Below are positions 38,888 to 51,591 of a stretch of 64,000 nt of DNA, piece after piece. This stretch comes from Vespa crabro. Its lineage: Eukaryota > Arthropoda > Insecta > Hymenoptera > Vespidae. Made by a program: the position numbers and the translations under genes. The number at the start of each line of letters is the position of its first letter. Position 1 is the stretch's first letter. The stretch spans positions 4,437,839-4,501,838 of the forward strand of contig NC_060960.1 in assembly GCF_910589235.1 (NCBI RefSeq), written 5' to 3'. The notes beneath the pieces were generated by a model that saw nothing but the letters and a program-made list of their open reading frames with translations, did no database searches and had not been told where the DNA came from.

Positions 38888-38890
<3 letters not shown>

Positions 38891-38938
<48 letters not shown>
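38891..38938. repeat. (GA)n microsatellite
   Basis: Uninterrupted GA run of 48 bases. Confidence 0.97.
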
Positions 38939-38942
<4 letters not shown>

Positions 38943-41900
38943 GAAAGAAAACGAGCGAGCGTGCAATCGACTATGTTTGAAATCGATTCGAATCGAAAAA
39001 TATCATCAGGGCATTTGATCATCATCTTCAGACAGATCAACTCATCAACTTTCGGTCCACGAAATTCCATTAATCATTCTTCCCTCTTAAATATCGATGC
39101 ATCTGCTAATTTTAAAGTCTTCCACTCGATTCAATCATTTCATAACGAACACAACCGAGTACCATTATAAAATAACGACTGATTTCTTTGGTTTAATTCC
39201 ACTTATTATTATTCTCAGTAATGAATCCTTTTTTCAAATTCCATTTATCACTGATCTTTGAAAAATATCCTTAGAAAAATATTTATTTTGACAATACTTC
39301 TATTAATCAATGATTTCTACCCTATTCACCGGTTTAATATAGAATCTTATAATCATGTATTAGTATTGTTTAAATAAAGGATTAACTCGTTCGTGTACTG
39401 TATTTTTATTGGATAATATAAAAAATATCACGCAATGTGAATGTATACTTGAATTACAATAGTTGCAATAACTTTTAAAGGAATAATCGTCAAAATAATT
39501 AGAGATTTATTAATTCTACTTATTCGGCCGTTCATATCTAAAGTGAGATAATAAATTAATAACGTGAAAATAGGTCATATCAGATATCGAGAATAAATGT
39601 AAAATCAGTAATGAAATATTACTTTTTAGCAAATAATTAATTTTGGAATTAATATCATATTGATGTAAATGTAGGTCATTAAATTTAACTGGACAATGAA
39701 TACATTGAAACAAACATTTTAAATCTCCATAGATTTGGTAAAAAATATTTGTTTAATAAAATAATCGATATTAATGTCTATTCACTTCGTATAACTCACT
39801 GTTATCCGTCAAACGAGACATTTCAAATAATGAAATTTTGAGTGAGAGAAAGTTTAACAATAAACATCGAAGAAAGGCAATAGCGTTTGTTTGTCGATAA
39901 ATTCGACGTACTTAAAAGTTTAAGTCAAAGGAAGATTAGTACGGCTAAATTAACAAAGACGAGATACACTGACTTGTTCGTTGTTGCTGATCATCCCTGA
40001 GTACTCTTGTCACCATAGCTTTTTTCATTTCATTAATTTTTGCGCTATTAATTCATTTACATCATAAGCTCATATACGCGCGGAATTTTCTTAGCCATTA
40101 TCACCGAAGCGCAAATATGCACACTAGTTCTTTATACAATCAAAACAAATTTGGTGATAAGGGCTAATTTTCCACTTTTTCGAATGATGCAAATGGGTTA
40201 AATGAAAGTAAACGAAGACAAAAAATTAAAGTTTTGGGTAGAGACCACGCTCGGTATTAATATGATATTTGCTCATACAATTTTTGCAAAGAAATATAAT
40301 TAAGGAAATTGTGCGCACGTGTGCGAACGTTACTCCTATCCAGAAGATAATGTTTCCGAGGCCTTGAATATGGCGTAACGTTTAACGAGCCGAAGGAGGC
40401 CGGAAAATTACGGAAAACTTTTTTACGCAAAGTATACCAGACTTTCTCACAAGGAAGTATAAATGGAATTATTACAATGGTATGAGTTATGAAGATTATG
40501 CAGACTTCGACTCGATAAATTTTGTACAACAAAAGAGAAGGTAAAAAAAAAAATAAGCAGAAATTTCATTACAAATAAGTTTATATATAAATAGATCATT
40601 GATAAATCAATTGTTTATAATATGTATTTGTATATAATGAGCACTTTTTTTTTATAGAATTTAAATTTATAAGACTTGATTTTGAAGGAAATATCTTTAT
40701 CGTTCTAACTCATCTCGTCAAACATTATAATTTTTCCTTCAGAAATATAATTACACATTTGCTAATAATAAGTAACTAAAAACGATATTCAAATATTCTC
40801 ATTTGAAAATTTCACCTTTTATTTTATATTTAATGCGAACGAAATAGATTTTTATTCGCCTTAAAATACATCGTTCAAGAAAGAGAAAAATAAAAAGTTA
40901 CAAAAGAGGAATGACGAGAAACGTTTGAGAGGTTCGATTGAAATTTTCTTTTAGCGCGTCTTCTTAATTGCACTGTCTGGTTGTGAGCTTCGACTCTATA
41001 ATTAACCGCGAGTCAAAGGATCGTACCACAAGATAATGGTTGGAGCGAAAAGCCACAGGAAAAGCTCGTGTTCGCGACTACGCATAGCCAATTACCTAGG
41101 TAGATCTAAGAAACAGCTAATGAAAAAAGAAGAAAACCTCACTCGGAACGGAAGCATGATTCCTATTGCGTCATGGCTGTGTTGCTCCCTGCGATTTTCA
41201 AATCACAAAATTCTCCGTGATCAATATTTTTACGTAAGATAATCTATATGCTCATGTGAACAAATGAATTATTTCTTTCAATTGAAACGATTAAAAAATG
41301 ATGATTTCAATGTATCTTAGGAAAATAACAGACCATCGCGATAGTCTTGTCTCGTGCTATATTAATTTTGATCAACAAAATTCGAGATAGATGAACGGTA
41401 TCGACTATACATCCAATGAATAATATTGTATTTAATTAACAAGATGGTTCTTATAATTAGAATAATCGAATATTCTAATTATATTAAATATTAATTAATA
41501 ATATCTAACTCTTATTAAATTGAGAATGCACTTAATGGGCTGTCCTTTTAAGTGGTGTTTTGAAGCATGAATTTTTATTAAATGTTTAATCAATTTTCGA
41601 ATTTCTTCCTATAACAAAATTTAAATTATCTCAACAGATTTTAAGGTGTTGGATGCGATTTTCTATAGAGATTTAAATGACAAATTAATCTGTATTTTTC
41701 TATTACTTATAATTTGGTAGAACATGGTTAATATATCGTTCAAAATATTTAAAAATATTTCCTATTTGATTAGTTGAAATCAATGCTTCAAAGTCTTGCT
41801 AAAGTACATTGAGTATGTGTTTGACCAAGACTTTGAAGTCTATTAATTGGCTCTTGATGGGATCTACGTTTGCATCTTGATCGATTCTTTAAAGGTTCTT

Positions 41901-42228
41901 GTAATTGCATAGAAGAAAGGTTTACAGATGAATATTGATGTATATAGCAGTATCCAATATTTTTATTACGTATTGACATAGCTGAGCGCTAATTAAACTC
42001 GACCCTATTTCGTTTCTACGCTATTTTTGGTGCGCTATATCGCATGATAAAATCACTTGCCTAAAAGAATTAGTTAATGAATGCATTAAAAGAAAGGAAA
42101 AAAGCGGAAATTGAAAGCTTCAAACATATCTGTTCTACAGGATTATCGATATTAAGCCGTAACGCTGCTTTTTTCAAGCACTCCTTTGCATAATCCTTAT
42201 TTTGCCAAATTATGGTTTCCAGAACAAT

Positions 42229-42242
42229 AGAGAGAGGAAGAA

Positions 42243-42311
<69 letters not shown>

Positions 42312-42312
42312 C
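42229..42312. repeat. (GA)n microsatellite with GAAA interruptions
   Basis: Several GA blocks separated by single GAAA units, more than 80 bases in total. Confidence 0.96.
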
Positions 42313-43096
42313 AATGAATAATAATGTTTGTATTATTCGCATAGATAATGGCTTACTTTCGATATTATCCTTGAATAATTTATCATATGGAAATATGATG
42401 ATACTTTTTTAAAAAGAATTTTAGAGAAATATAAGATAACGAAAATAAATACAATATGTACAATTTTGAAAACTTAATAATATTTAAATATTACTTTAGA
42501 TTTCATTCTATATGAAATGAGTAGTAAAATAAGTCATGTAAATGAATTTAAATGAATATTATGATATAAATATGTTTTGACATCTATTAAAATATTAGCG
42601 TTAATATGAATATGCAAGAATAAATATGTTTGAGAGAGTGAAGGATTATTAAACAATGTCAAAGGACTATAGGAGACTATTTAAATTTCTTATGGAAGAA
42701 TATTTCAGTTAATATTTTAAAATTTAAGTTTAAGATTATATTAATGTCTACACTTACAATAAAACATCTTAATTTCTTACTAGTATTAAATAGAAGATTT
42801 AGATTTTTGAATATGTTCTTAAAATATGAAAATGATTGCTGCGTTTATATCCCCATTATTAATGTATACTACAATAAATTATCTAAAACAGTTATTCATA
42901 TTTATTGACATGATACTGTCCAAATAGATTGAAACATTTAATTGATATACAATCGATCCAGTGACATCCAATGATTGTCCAGTGACAATCGAAATATAAG
43001 ATTCAAACTGTCCCTTTAGCGTTATATTCAAATAACATTGCCTTTTGTTTTTTTTTTTTTAACGATATGTCTTCTATATCATGTTTCAATGAACGC

Positions 43097-43131
43097 CACA
43101 TCGTAAAAACAAATTACGCTTTTACGATGTG
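43097..43131. repeat. Perfect hairpin, 12-bp arms, 11-base loop
   Basis: CACATCGTAAAA (43097-43108), loop ACAAATTACGC, TTTTACGATGTG (43120-43131). It could be a hairpin element or a remnant of a very short inverted-repeat insertion; no target duplication was evident. Confidence 0.95.
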
Positions 43132-43464
43132 CCGTTTGTTTATCATACATTTTCTCAATTATTTTATTCATTAATTGACCTACGAGAACAAAGCAATTTC
43201 AAGTGCACTGAATTATGAAACTAAAAATGCTTTGAACTGACGTATAAGTTATGGAGGATGAGTTTTTGTCTTTGAAAATGTTTGATACGTCGTTATAACG
43301 ATGCCACGGAGTAATTCTCCTAACAAAATCTCTATTACATGCTAGTAAAAAGGCAATAACTATTATAAACGGTAAAAAATAAAATCAATTATAAAATCAA
43401 GAAAATCATTTTATAAAAGTTATTTATAAGTAAGACGAATTAGCTTAATTTAATCAATTTTTTT

Positions 43465-43516
43465 TTTACTTTTTATTTCATACTTAATTATTTACTTTTT
43501 ATTTCATATTTAATCA
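43465..43516. repeat. Tandem duplication, 26-bp unit
   Basis: TTTACTTTTTATTTCATA is shared by copies at 43465-43490 and 43491-43516, with two mismatches in the last nine bases. Confidence 0.9.
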
Positions 43517-43739
43517 ATCAATTTGACTTCCAAAAAATTCACAATATTAATCTATTATTTTTGTCTTTCATTAAATATAACATATTTTCTTATCCTAATA
43601 ATTCGTACACATTTGGCATATCTGCTTTAACATTAATTATAAAAACGAAAGGGCGATTTCAAGAGTAACCGTTGTCGTTCAATCATTCAAATAATGATAA
43701 GATAACCAGCCGTGAATTAGATAGAAACAACGGAATAGT

Positions 43740-44690
43740 ATCTTCCTGATGGCCACGCGGACTTTGGCACGTTATTCTGTGTTATTTGCTCGAAACAGTA
43801 TTTCAAACGTTATTCTCTACGGGTAGGAGGACCGATATGAGGTTAGGAAGTAGTAGAAAGGGAGGAAAGAGGAAGGAGAAGATAAAGGGAGCAAGCAAAG
43901 GAGGTTGTAGGAATCGCAGCTGTATGACATTTCGTAGTGACATTTTGGGCAGACTCTTGGGATCGCACCTAATGCTCCACTGTTCGTAGACTACTTTGAA
44001 GACCTTAATTACCGTAATATCCCCGTCATTATGGCGAGTTACCATGTCTTGGCCGGGCCCTAGCATCTCCTACTAATTGCACAGTAGATATTTCGTTAGG
44101 TACTGCCCTGATCCTTCCATGCATTTTAGAGTTTCTACCAACGACTGCATTAACGTTTCTACTATCGTCGATCTCCTTGTCGTTTCTAAATAGACCACCC
44201 ATCCAACAACACCATCCAACCCATTCCCCCGAGTCACCCGTTTTTTTTTTATTCCTAACTTTATCTTTTGTCTACGTCGCATGGCAAAACTCTTTTTATG
44301 ATCGAGAAAGTAATATGCGAGGAGGGTGGCAATTTCCAAGAGCGTTTCGAATCGTCGTCTCAGTTTCTTCGTTCAGTAAAAGGGACGTTCTACTTGTCGA
44401 ACGACTAATGAAAGTGAAGGCAGAGATGGTTGCTGCTCGTAAGATGGACGTTTATGTGCTCACCCAACAAAGTGTCGGTAGTTTTAAAACCAGCGAGGAC
44501 AGCTTAAAACGTTTTTCCCTGTGTCCGAGTCCATCGATTTTAGCTTCCGTTTTCCATCGAAGCATATTATTTATAGAAATTTATATACCATTCTTAATTC
44601 TAGAACGTAGAAAATTATCTTACTCTTACTCTGAATTTGCACAAATCGATGAACAAATTGATCCGTTACATTGTGTAAAGTAGGCTTATA
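43740..44690. other. GC-richer island with long overlapping frames
   Basis: The composition is visibly less AT-rich than the flanks. The longest minimally biased open frame of the window lies here on the plus strand (44177-44683, 168 codons from a TTG; first ATG at MRGGWQFPRAFRIVV). Minus-strand frames of 87 and 88 codons lie at 43803-44066 and 44073-44339. No domain is recognised in any of them. In a GC-richer patch, frames of this size can arise by chance. Its place inside the Ig intron suggests a regulatory element or a nested transcript. Confidence 0.35.
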
Positions 44691-45316
44691 TCTTCTGCTT
44701 ATAACGTCTTCTTTATCTTTCATAAGAATTACAGTCATAATTCATCGTAATTCGTTTCCTTAGCCATCGAACAGCATTAGGAAGCGAAGGTTCTATTGAA
44801 GGAGCGTGTACCTAATCTAGATTTAGAGCGCAACTTTCGAACCACTTGCTAGCACGAAACGTGGAAACCTAGACGCAATGGAAGATGGACTTCCTATGTT
44901 TCCTCATAAAACTGCCATTTACCTTTCAAACTATATATATTAAATATCGACATCAAAACGGACATGCATATATCAATATAAATATAAGCTCTATATTTCT
45001 ATCTTCCTCATTTCTTTCTTATTAGAAGATAGTTTTATTGGTTCATATGATATCAATTCTTTCTCATCCTATACTCTTACATTTACATTATTTTATATCT
45101 TTTTTTTTTTTGATACATTTTTAATTCTGTATTAGCTAAATGCAATAAATATATTTTTTCTTCTTTTCTCTCTTTCTAAAGGTAAAAAATTAATCTTGAG
45201 AAATACTGAGACAGTTCCATCTAGAGATTCAGATGAATGTGATTGCCACCTACGTTCATCTTCGTTGTTGTTATCTTCGATATAAACTATTTCTTTTCAA
45301 AACATCTGGCAAGAAA

Positions 45317-45317
45317 G

Positions 45318-45366
<49 letters not shown>

Positions 45367-45369
45367 GAA
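45317..45369. repeat. Compound (GATA)n(GA)n microsatellite
   Basis: About five GATA units followed by GA repeats with one GGGAGA interruption. Confidence 0.95.
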
Positions 45370-46094
45370 GTGAACTGTCAAAAAGTTTAGCCTGTAGAAA
45401 ATTGAGAAGTACGAGCGTGTCAGACGATACTAGTCGCATATATCGAGCGCGTGGGATCAAGAAAGTTGCTTGGCTTAGCTCGTAACCGAGTAGGGATATA
45501 TACTCGTTTATATATAAAAATGAGTTTGTGTCGCATAGAAAAATTTATGTCATGGGTTAGCAAAGTCTCCTCCCTTACTTTTCTTTCCTTTCGAAAATAA
45601 CGTTCTTTTTTTTTCCGAAGAAACCATCCTATGAAGTGACGGTTAAAAGTCGGTCGAGTCTTATCAAGTCAATCTTAAAATTTCTTTACAATCTCATACT
45701 CTAAGCTTTTCGATTTTTCCCGCGTTATTCTTCAAATAATCCTTCCGAGCATAAAATCCATACTCAAAGTCTTTATGACTTTCCTAATGATCTGATCGCT
45801 CCACTTGATTATCTTCTACACGAAAGCATTAAAGAGAGAAAACAAAAAGAAAATTATTATAATATATGAATACCGTTTAGCAAAATGTAAAGGAAACATT
45901 CTTTTTGAAAAAAATTAACCTATCATCCCAAGATGAACTGTCATTTCTAGGTTTGGTAGTTATAAATAGTTGGTTATCATACATAGTGTTATACGGTATT
46001 ACGGAAGTTACATACATAAGTCCTGGATGCATTACAGAACATTCTACATTCATGTATACATGTACATATACACATGAAATCTGTTCCTAGTTGC

Positions 46095-46475
46095 ACGTGT
46101 GGATATGGCTATGGAGTTTCCATTCATCGAGTCGTGGATATCAAACGCAATAGTTCATGGCACGCTTCCGACTAGGTGCTCGGACCGGTGTTCGGAGTGC
46201 TGTTGGTGCTGCTCGGACTAGTCCTCGATCTCTACCTCCTAATCCAACTACCCATCGTTTCACACCGGTTTCTGGCAGATTTACAGGGCCGCGATGTCTG
46301 ATATCTGCATCCTAGAGTCCGCACGACTAGCTCTGCCACCCCTTTTCAACCCTTTCCACCCTACTCTCCGAGCCGTTCGCTTCTCGTCAGTCGGCGAACT
46401 TTGTGAAACCCTCTCGAGATCGTTCTTCGTTGAGTTGGCTGTCCGACTGGCCAGCTCGTTAAAATCGTCTTGATG
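46095..46475. other. GC-rich island of unknown function
   Basis: About 380 bases with markedly higher GC and CpG than the flanks, ending just before a CT tract. TGCTCGGAC occurs twice about 33 bases apart. One plus frame has an ATG (46158) and about 50 codons; another reads LGPVFGVLLVLLGLVLDLYL from a GTG, hydrophobic but without an ATG. A minus frame of about 65 codons spans 46280-46460. None is a recognised protein. A conserved regulatory element, a nested non-coding RNA or an alternative exon are all possible. Confidence 0.4.
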
Positions 46476-46503
46476 ATTAGCGAGATTTATTATTTCCAGG
46501 ATT

Positions 46504-46505
<2 letters not shown>

Positions 46506-46551
<46 letters not shown>

Positions 46552-46560
46552 TACTCTCTC
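46506..46560. repeat. (CT)n microsatellite
   Basis: CT run with TTTCTC and TTACTC interruptions at the right end. One of only two long tracts in CT orientation right of 29 kb. Confidence 0.96.
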
Positions 46561-49316
46561 AAAAGAATTATTCTCTTCTTGTTCTTTTTTCTTTTTTTAT
46601 TTAGTCTGCTCTTAGGAAAATCGAACTTTTTAAGGGAATGTCGATAGGCTTTTCAGACGGATCAATTGAATTAATTGGAAAAAGGATCACTTTACCGTAT
46701 TTTTGAATAATGGCCGATATTATTAAAAGTATTAGTGAATTTTTAATATTATTCTCGTGCCATATCAAATGTAATTTCAACAAGCATTACTCAAACGAAA
46801 TTGTTTTTATAGAAACGATATCGTGTACGATGTTTCTTAAGATGATTTTTAAGAACACGCGATGAAAGTTTGTGATCGAAAAATCCACTATTAGATAAAG
46901 CTAATCGCGTAAGATCAGCGTCGATTGTGGCAAATGAGATTGCAAAGAAAACCGAGGTAATGCGAAATAAGCACGGCATCAAAATGAAGTAGCATCCATG
47001 CGGTAAAAACGTTGAGGAAGAGAGAGAACTCTTATCGATGATTGCAGAGAGCTCGGAATAATCTATGTTCGTATAATCATATCATCGTAATATGTATGTC
47101 GTATGTGTGCATGTGTGGATGTGGTTAGGCGTGTAGATATGTAAGTGTGAAATAGAGAGTAAACAACAGAAGACGCGGAAATCAAAACGCAGGCAAGATA
47201 CATTAGTATCACCATTACTCACACCTTTGTGATATATCGAGGCCTATGAAATCATTCTAATCCTCTTGTATAGGGTCGTATGTCGTAACATCGAATGGTT
47301 TATATCAAGCTCGCTTGTCTCTGAATGCTCTTTATCACCGACGTCCCATATAATCGTTCGGGAATGCGTAACCACCAGTCGGCAAGAACGTGCAACGTGA
47401 GCGAAACGCAACGCAAAGGGAAAGAGATACCGAAAATAAATGATAACGAAAATATATTTTCTCAATAGTAGTAGTATAGAGGGCATCATAATGGCAAAAA
47501 GATTTACCTCGAAGGGTCAGAAACGAAATGTTTCTAGTTCGGTGACTTGGACTCGAAAAGCGCTACTCTTATTCACGTGTATCTCATAAAGGTTTATATA
47601 TTTCGAAGGGAAACATACGAGAAGAATGCAAAAAGAGAGATTTTCAAATTATAAACGTAAAACGAATTCGGGAATAAATATGTCTGCGCACGATGATAGC
47701 AATTCCATTATCCGTCGCCCTTTGAACGTGAATTCTAGTGCACGTGCGTACGAGTACAGCTTGCACAAAGATATTACATAAAGAAGGTATATATATTCGA
47801 ATATGTGTACTATGAGAGAAGAGAGAATTTTAGGATTGACGGACAAAACGAGCTTAATGTGCCAGCACATTTTTTGAATAGCCTATTTTGTCTATATTTT
47901 TTTCTATACTTGTCGACTTTTTTTAACAGTATGGCATTTTATTAATATTTTGATTTATCAAATCTCATCTAATATATTTTTGAATTAGTCAGTTTAGTTC
48001 TGGTTGTTTCACATAACGAACAACTTTTTCGTGCTATTGTTCAAAATTAGAAAAAGTTTACCATTCAAGTTCTTTCAAATATATTTGTTATTATATTATT
48101 ATTAATTTATAAATATAAATTATCCCTCAAAAATGTTTTCATAAAGTAATAAGAGAAACGATGAAATGTATAATTAATAAATATAAATGTTAATAAAATT
48201 AAATTTACAATTCATATAATTTCAAATCACGTAAAGATAAGAAAATGGAAGAATATAACTAATAGAAATGAAAAAGTTTTAAGAATTGATTGTTTGATGG
48301 AACAAATTTGCAAGGATAGAAGATCGGATTGTACCTGCAAGTATTGAGACTCTTGTTTATTCTAAAACGATAAAGAGAAATATTAGTGCGAATATTATAT
48401 AAAAGTGTTACATATATAATTTTAAAATTTATTATGCACGGAGATTAAAATTACTAAAAATTATACGAAGTGTAATGTCTCCTTATACTGGCACATACAT
48501 CACCTTTATATAAACAAGTTATATAATAGCATTGGAAATTCTGAAGATTTATGACAAAATAAAATAAGAATTCGTAGTACAATTAGAAAGAATAGAGGTT
48601 TATCTTAATCTTTTTAAAAGTTAAAACTGAAGAAAGGAGAATAAAGATTTCGAACAAAGAATGATATATCTATTGCTGCTAACTTGACAATCAAAAAATG
48701 GGGGTTCGAATAATTTCCACTATTCATTTAACTGAAACGAGAGAAAGCAATAACGTAAACTGGAAAAGTTAGAATATAATTAAAAAGGTCAATATCCATT
48801 ATTAAATATAACAAATATATGAAAGGCGCTGATCAATATTTTTTCCATTATTCCATATTGCAGAAAATTAAAAAATAGATAAAGAGAGTAAATATGTATT
48901 TATTGAACTGTGCTCTATTTAATACGTTTGTAATGTACAACTCAGTGCATGAAACCAAAATGAGATACAAATAATTTCTTCATTAAGTTGCATATCATTG
49001 GACAGCTGACGAAATTCCAGATAATGAAATGGATATCGAAGTACTGAGACCATTTACACAATAACCTACAAAACGAATACCAAAATTCGATCTTTTTGGT
49101 AGACTATTCATGGATATGAAAAAATATGTATCAGAAGAAATTGTGGAAACGGAAAAGAGAAAAAATCTGCGATGACGTAATTCGGTATGCGTGACTAGTA
49201 AGAAGCAGAGCGAAAACTGCTATATTTGCAATTTTATTGTATACCATTTCACGTAGAAAAATTGCACGATATTACATTTTGTATTATTTTTATTTTTTTC
49301 TTTTGCATCGTCAGAG

Positions 49317-49360
49317 TTTTAAATGTATTGTTTTGTAAATTTTAAATATATTGTTTTGTA
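49317..49360. repeat. Tandem duplication, 23-bp unit
   Basis: TTTTAAATGTATTGTTTTGT at 49317 is repeated from 49340 with one G to A change. Confidence 0.88.
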
Positions 49361-50362
49361 TAATATTGTATGTTTTCTTATTTTTTAACAAAAAAAAATT
49401 GGAAATGAATAAAATAATTATAAGTATTTTTAATTATAAATAAAAGATATTTTTTATTAACTCAAATAAAACAGTATTTGATGAAATAATGTTTTTTTTT
49501 TTTATAGTAAATTATTATCATGAGAAAAAATGTTCGATCCCAACTAAAATTCATGCCGAAAGCATCAGTAACACAAAAAGTATCAGTAAATACGAAAAAT
49601 AAACTTCGACTCTTAATTAATAGTTTAATTCTATAGAGACTGATATAAAAAAAATACACATATTTATAATTGATTCTATAAAGTATAAAATTCATTCCGT
49701 AACATAAAGTTATTAAATTTAAATTTATATTTTATATAAATGAAAGCATTTATCAATTACTTAAATAGATTAATTTATACTATACCATTTTCGTTTTAAA
49801 TTTTGTCGATTTCATTTATTGGATAAACCAATCCGAAGATAATGTAAAAAAGATCATAATCATACTATTCGTTGTATAACATAAGTGTATGACATGTCAT
49901 TTATTCATGCATAAAACGAATCAACGTGAAGATGTCAAATTTGTGAGCACATTTTCAGTTCACTCCTTCTAAAAAAGGAATGAAACGCAATGAGTATGTT
50001 GCAACCGAAGTCATTAATGATAAGGGATGATAAGGAAGGCGAAAAAGGAAAGGAAAAAGAAAATATGAAGAAATTGTTAGGCGTAAAATGATATGGAAAA
50101 ATGGTTGGTCTCAAAAGAATACGAGAAACGTTGAAATAATAAAATAATGGGATAACCAGTTACGACTGCACAGAGATTTCATAGTTTTTTATTCCGACCG
50201 TCGGGTGAGAAATCACGAATGAAAAATTATAATTGATATAGATGGAACGGAAGCGCAATAGTGGGAGATGTGCTAACGTAAGAGAAGAAGAAAGAATAAG
50301 GGGTTGAAACATTTCGAAGTTAGGTGAAAAAAGTGGGTTGGTTAGAAGGTGCAAAAAAGAAA

Positions 50363-50388
50363 AGAGAGAGAGAGAGAGAGAGAGAGAA
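50363..50388. repeat. (GA)n microsatellite
   Basis: Pure GA run in a purine-rich stretch (50281-50415). Confidence 0.95.
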
Positions 50389-51383
50389 ATACAGAGAAAG
50401 AAAAAGATGGAACGGTTGAATCAAAAATACAGAGCGCACTGACTAGAGACTTATGAAATAACATGGGGAAAGTGGAAACTCAGATACAAATGAAAAGAAG
50501 GATCGTTTTCTTCATTTCTAAAAGTTTCACTTATCCTTCCTCTCTCTTTTCCTCCCCCTCTCTACTTTAGCTAATTAATAGTTAATTATTAATAATTGGA
50601 AATGTCGATCATTGTTTATAAATCGATTGTGATATGTAATGATAGAAATAATTATATTATTTATGCATGTGGCATTACAGTACATAATTATCTCAGGAAA
50701 TATACATTTACATAATGAACTACTACCGGAAAGATCGTAAAACTTAGTGAAAAAACTTGAACTTGAAACGCGTCACTCGGTAAATTAAACATTATTACGC
50801 AAAATTCAAAGTCCATAATAATTCGGTAAACAATAAACTCTGGATAATTATGACTGCATAACTACTACATGTCGCTTTAACTTTCTCTTCTGATGCACTT
50901 TTCTCCTCGTACCATTGACACCTCGAAATATTCTTTATTTCATTATTTCTTTTTTATTATTTTTGTATTTTTTTTTGTTTTGTACTACTTTGATTAGGAA
51001 AATGTTTTGTCTATGTAATATATATCTTTAAGATCTTTGAATATTTAGTTATGAAACGAAAAAAGAATTTTAATAACAACTTTTTCTTTTTTTCTTTTGT
51101 TATTTAATGTATCATTTTTATCTCTTATCATATTCTCTCTTTCTTTAATGAATTATTAACCATATACTGACTTATTAACCAATTATCTTAAACCATCTTT
51201 TTTAATTTATATTCGTCATATGCATTTTGTTGACCACTTTAAGAATCATAAAATGCTTTTATCTGATATCTTTGATGTCATCTGATTCAGTAAGAATTAT
51301 ATTTGTAATAGTAACGCTAAAAGATAATTCGAATTTAAATGTTAGCAAATAGCATTGCTTCACTACCTTAATTGTATTCGCAG

Positions 51384-51591
51384 GTGGCATGGTTACGAGT
51401 GGATACGCAAACCATACTGACGATAGCAAATCACGTGATAACAAAGAACCACAGAATCTCGGTATCTCATAGTGACCATCGTACATGGTTTCTCCACATA
51501 CGTGAAGTCAGAGAATCTGACCGAGGATGGTATATGTGTCAGATCAACACAGATCCTATGAAGAGTCAGATTGGTTATCTCGAAGTTGTCG
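51384..51591 (+). CDS. Internal exon: second half of Ig domain 1, DIP/lachesin-like adhesion protein
   Basis: This exon completes the V-type Ig domain begun at 32922. It has 69 full codons plus one base. Seen: the core Trp at residue 3 (VAWLRVD), the segment TILTIANHVITKNHRIS at residues 10-26, the E/F-strand WFLHIREVRESDRG at 35-48, the conserved D-x-G-x-Y-x-C motif at residues 46-52 (DRGWYMC), and QINTDPMKSQIGYLEVV at 53-69. The last stretch is the G-strand signature of the DIP/lachesin-like family. The acceptor is TTGTATTCGCAG and the donor is G|GTGAGT, so the exon enters in phase 0 and leaves in phase 1. The next exon should begin with a linker of the VPPDI type leading into Ig domain 2, but it was not found in the remaining 12.4 kb. 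Family knowledge places the product on the neuronal surface, in recognition between synaptic partners. Identification of the family is strong; the subtype is unknown. Confidence 0.95.

Larger units (their letters stand above)
33017..51383 (+). other. 18.4-kb phase-0 intron inside the Ig domain
   Basis: The intron runs from GTAATT to the acceptor ..TTCGCAG and separates the B/C strand boundary (FK) from the core Trp strand (VAW) of Ig domain 1. It contains GA, TA, CA and GT microsatellites, a 12-bp hairpin at 43097-43131, small tandem duplications at 43465 and 49317, and two GC-richer islands (43740-44690 and 46095-46475). No other coding exon was recognised. Open frames seen here are short, low-complexity or without ATG and splice context. 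The splice pairing is inferred from frame continuity and homology of the joined domain, not from transcript evidence. Confidence 0.88.

Noticed and set aside
47244..47489. 81-codon minus frame with a hydrophobic start (MMPSILLLLRKYIFVIIYF)
   Set aside because: The start looks signal-like, but the rest matches nothing known and there is no promoter, splice or repeat context to support it.
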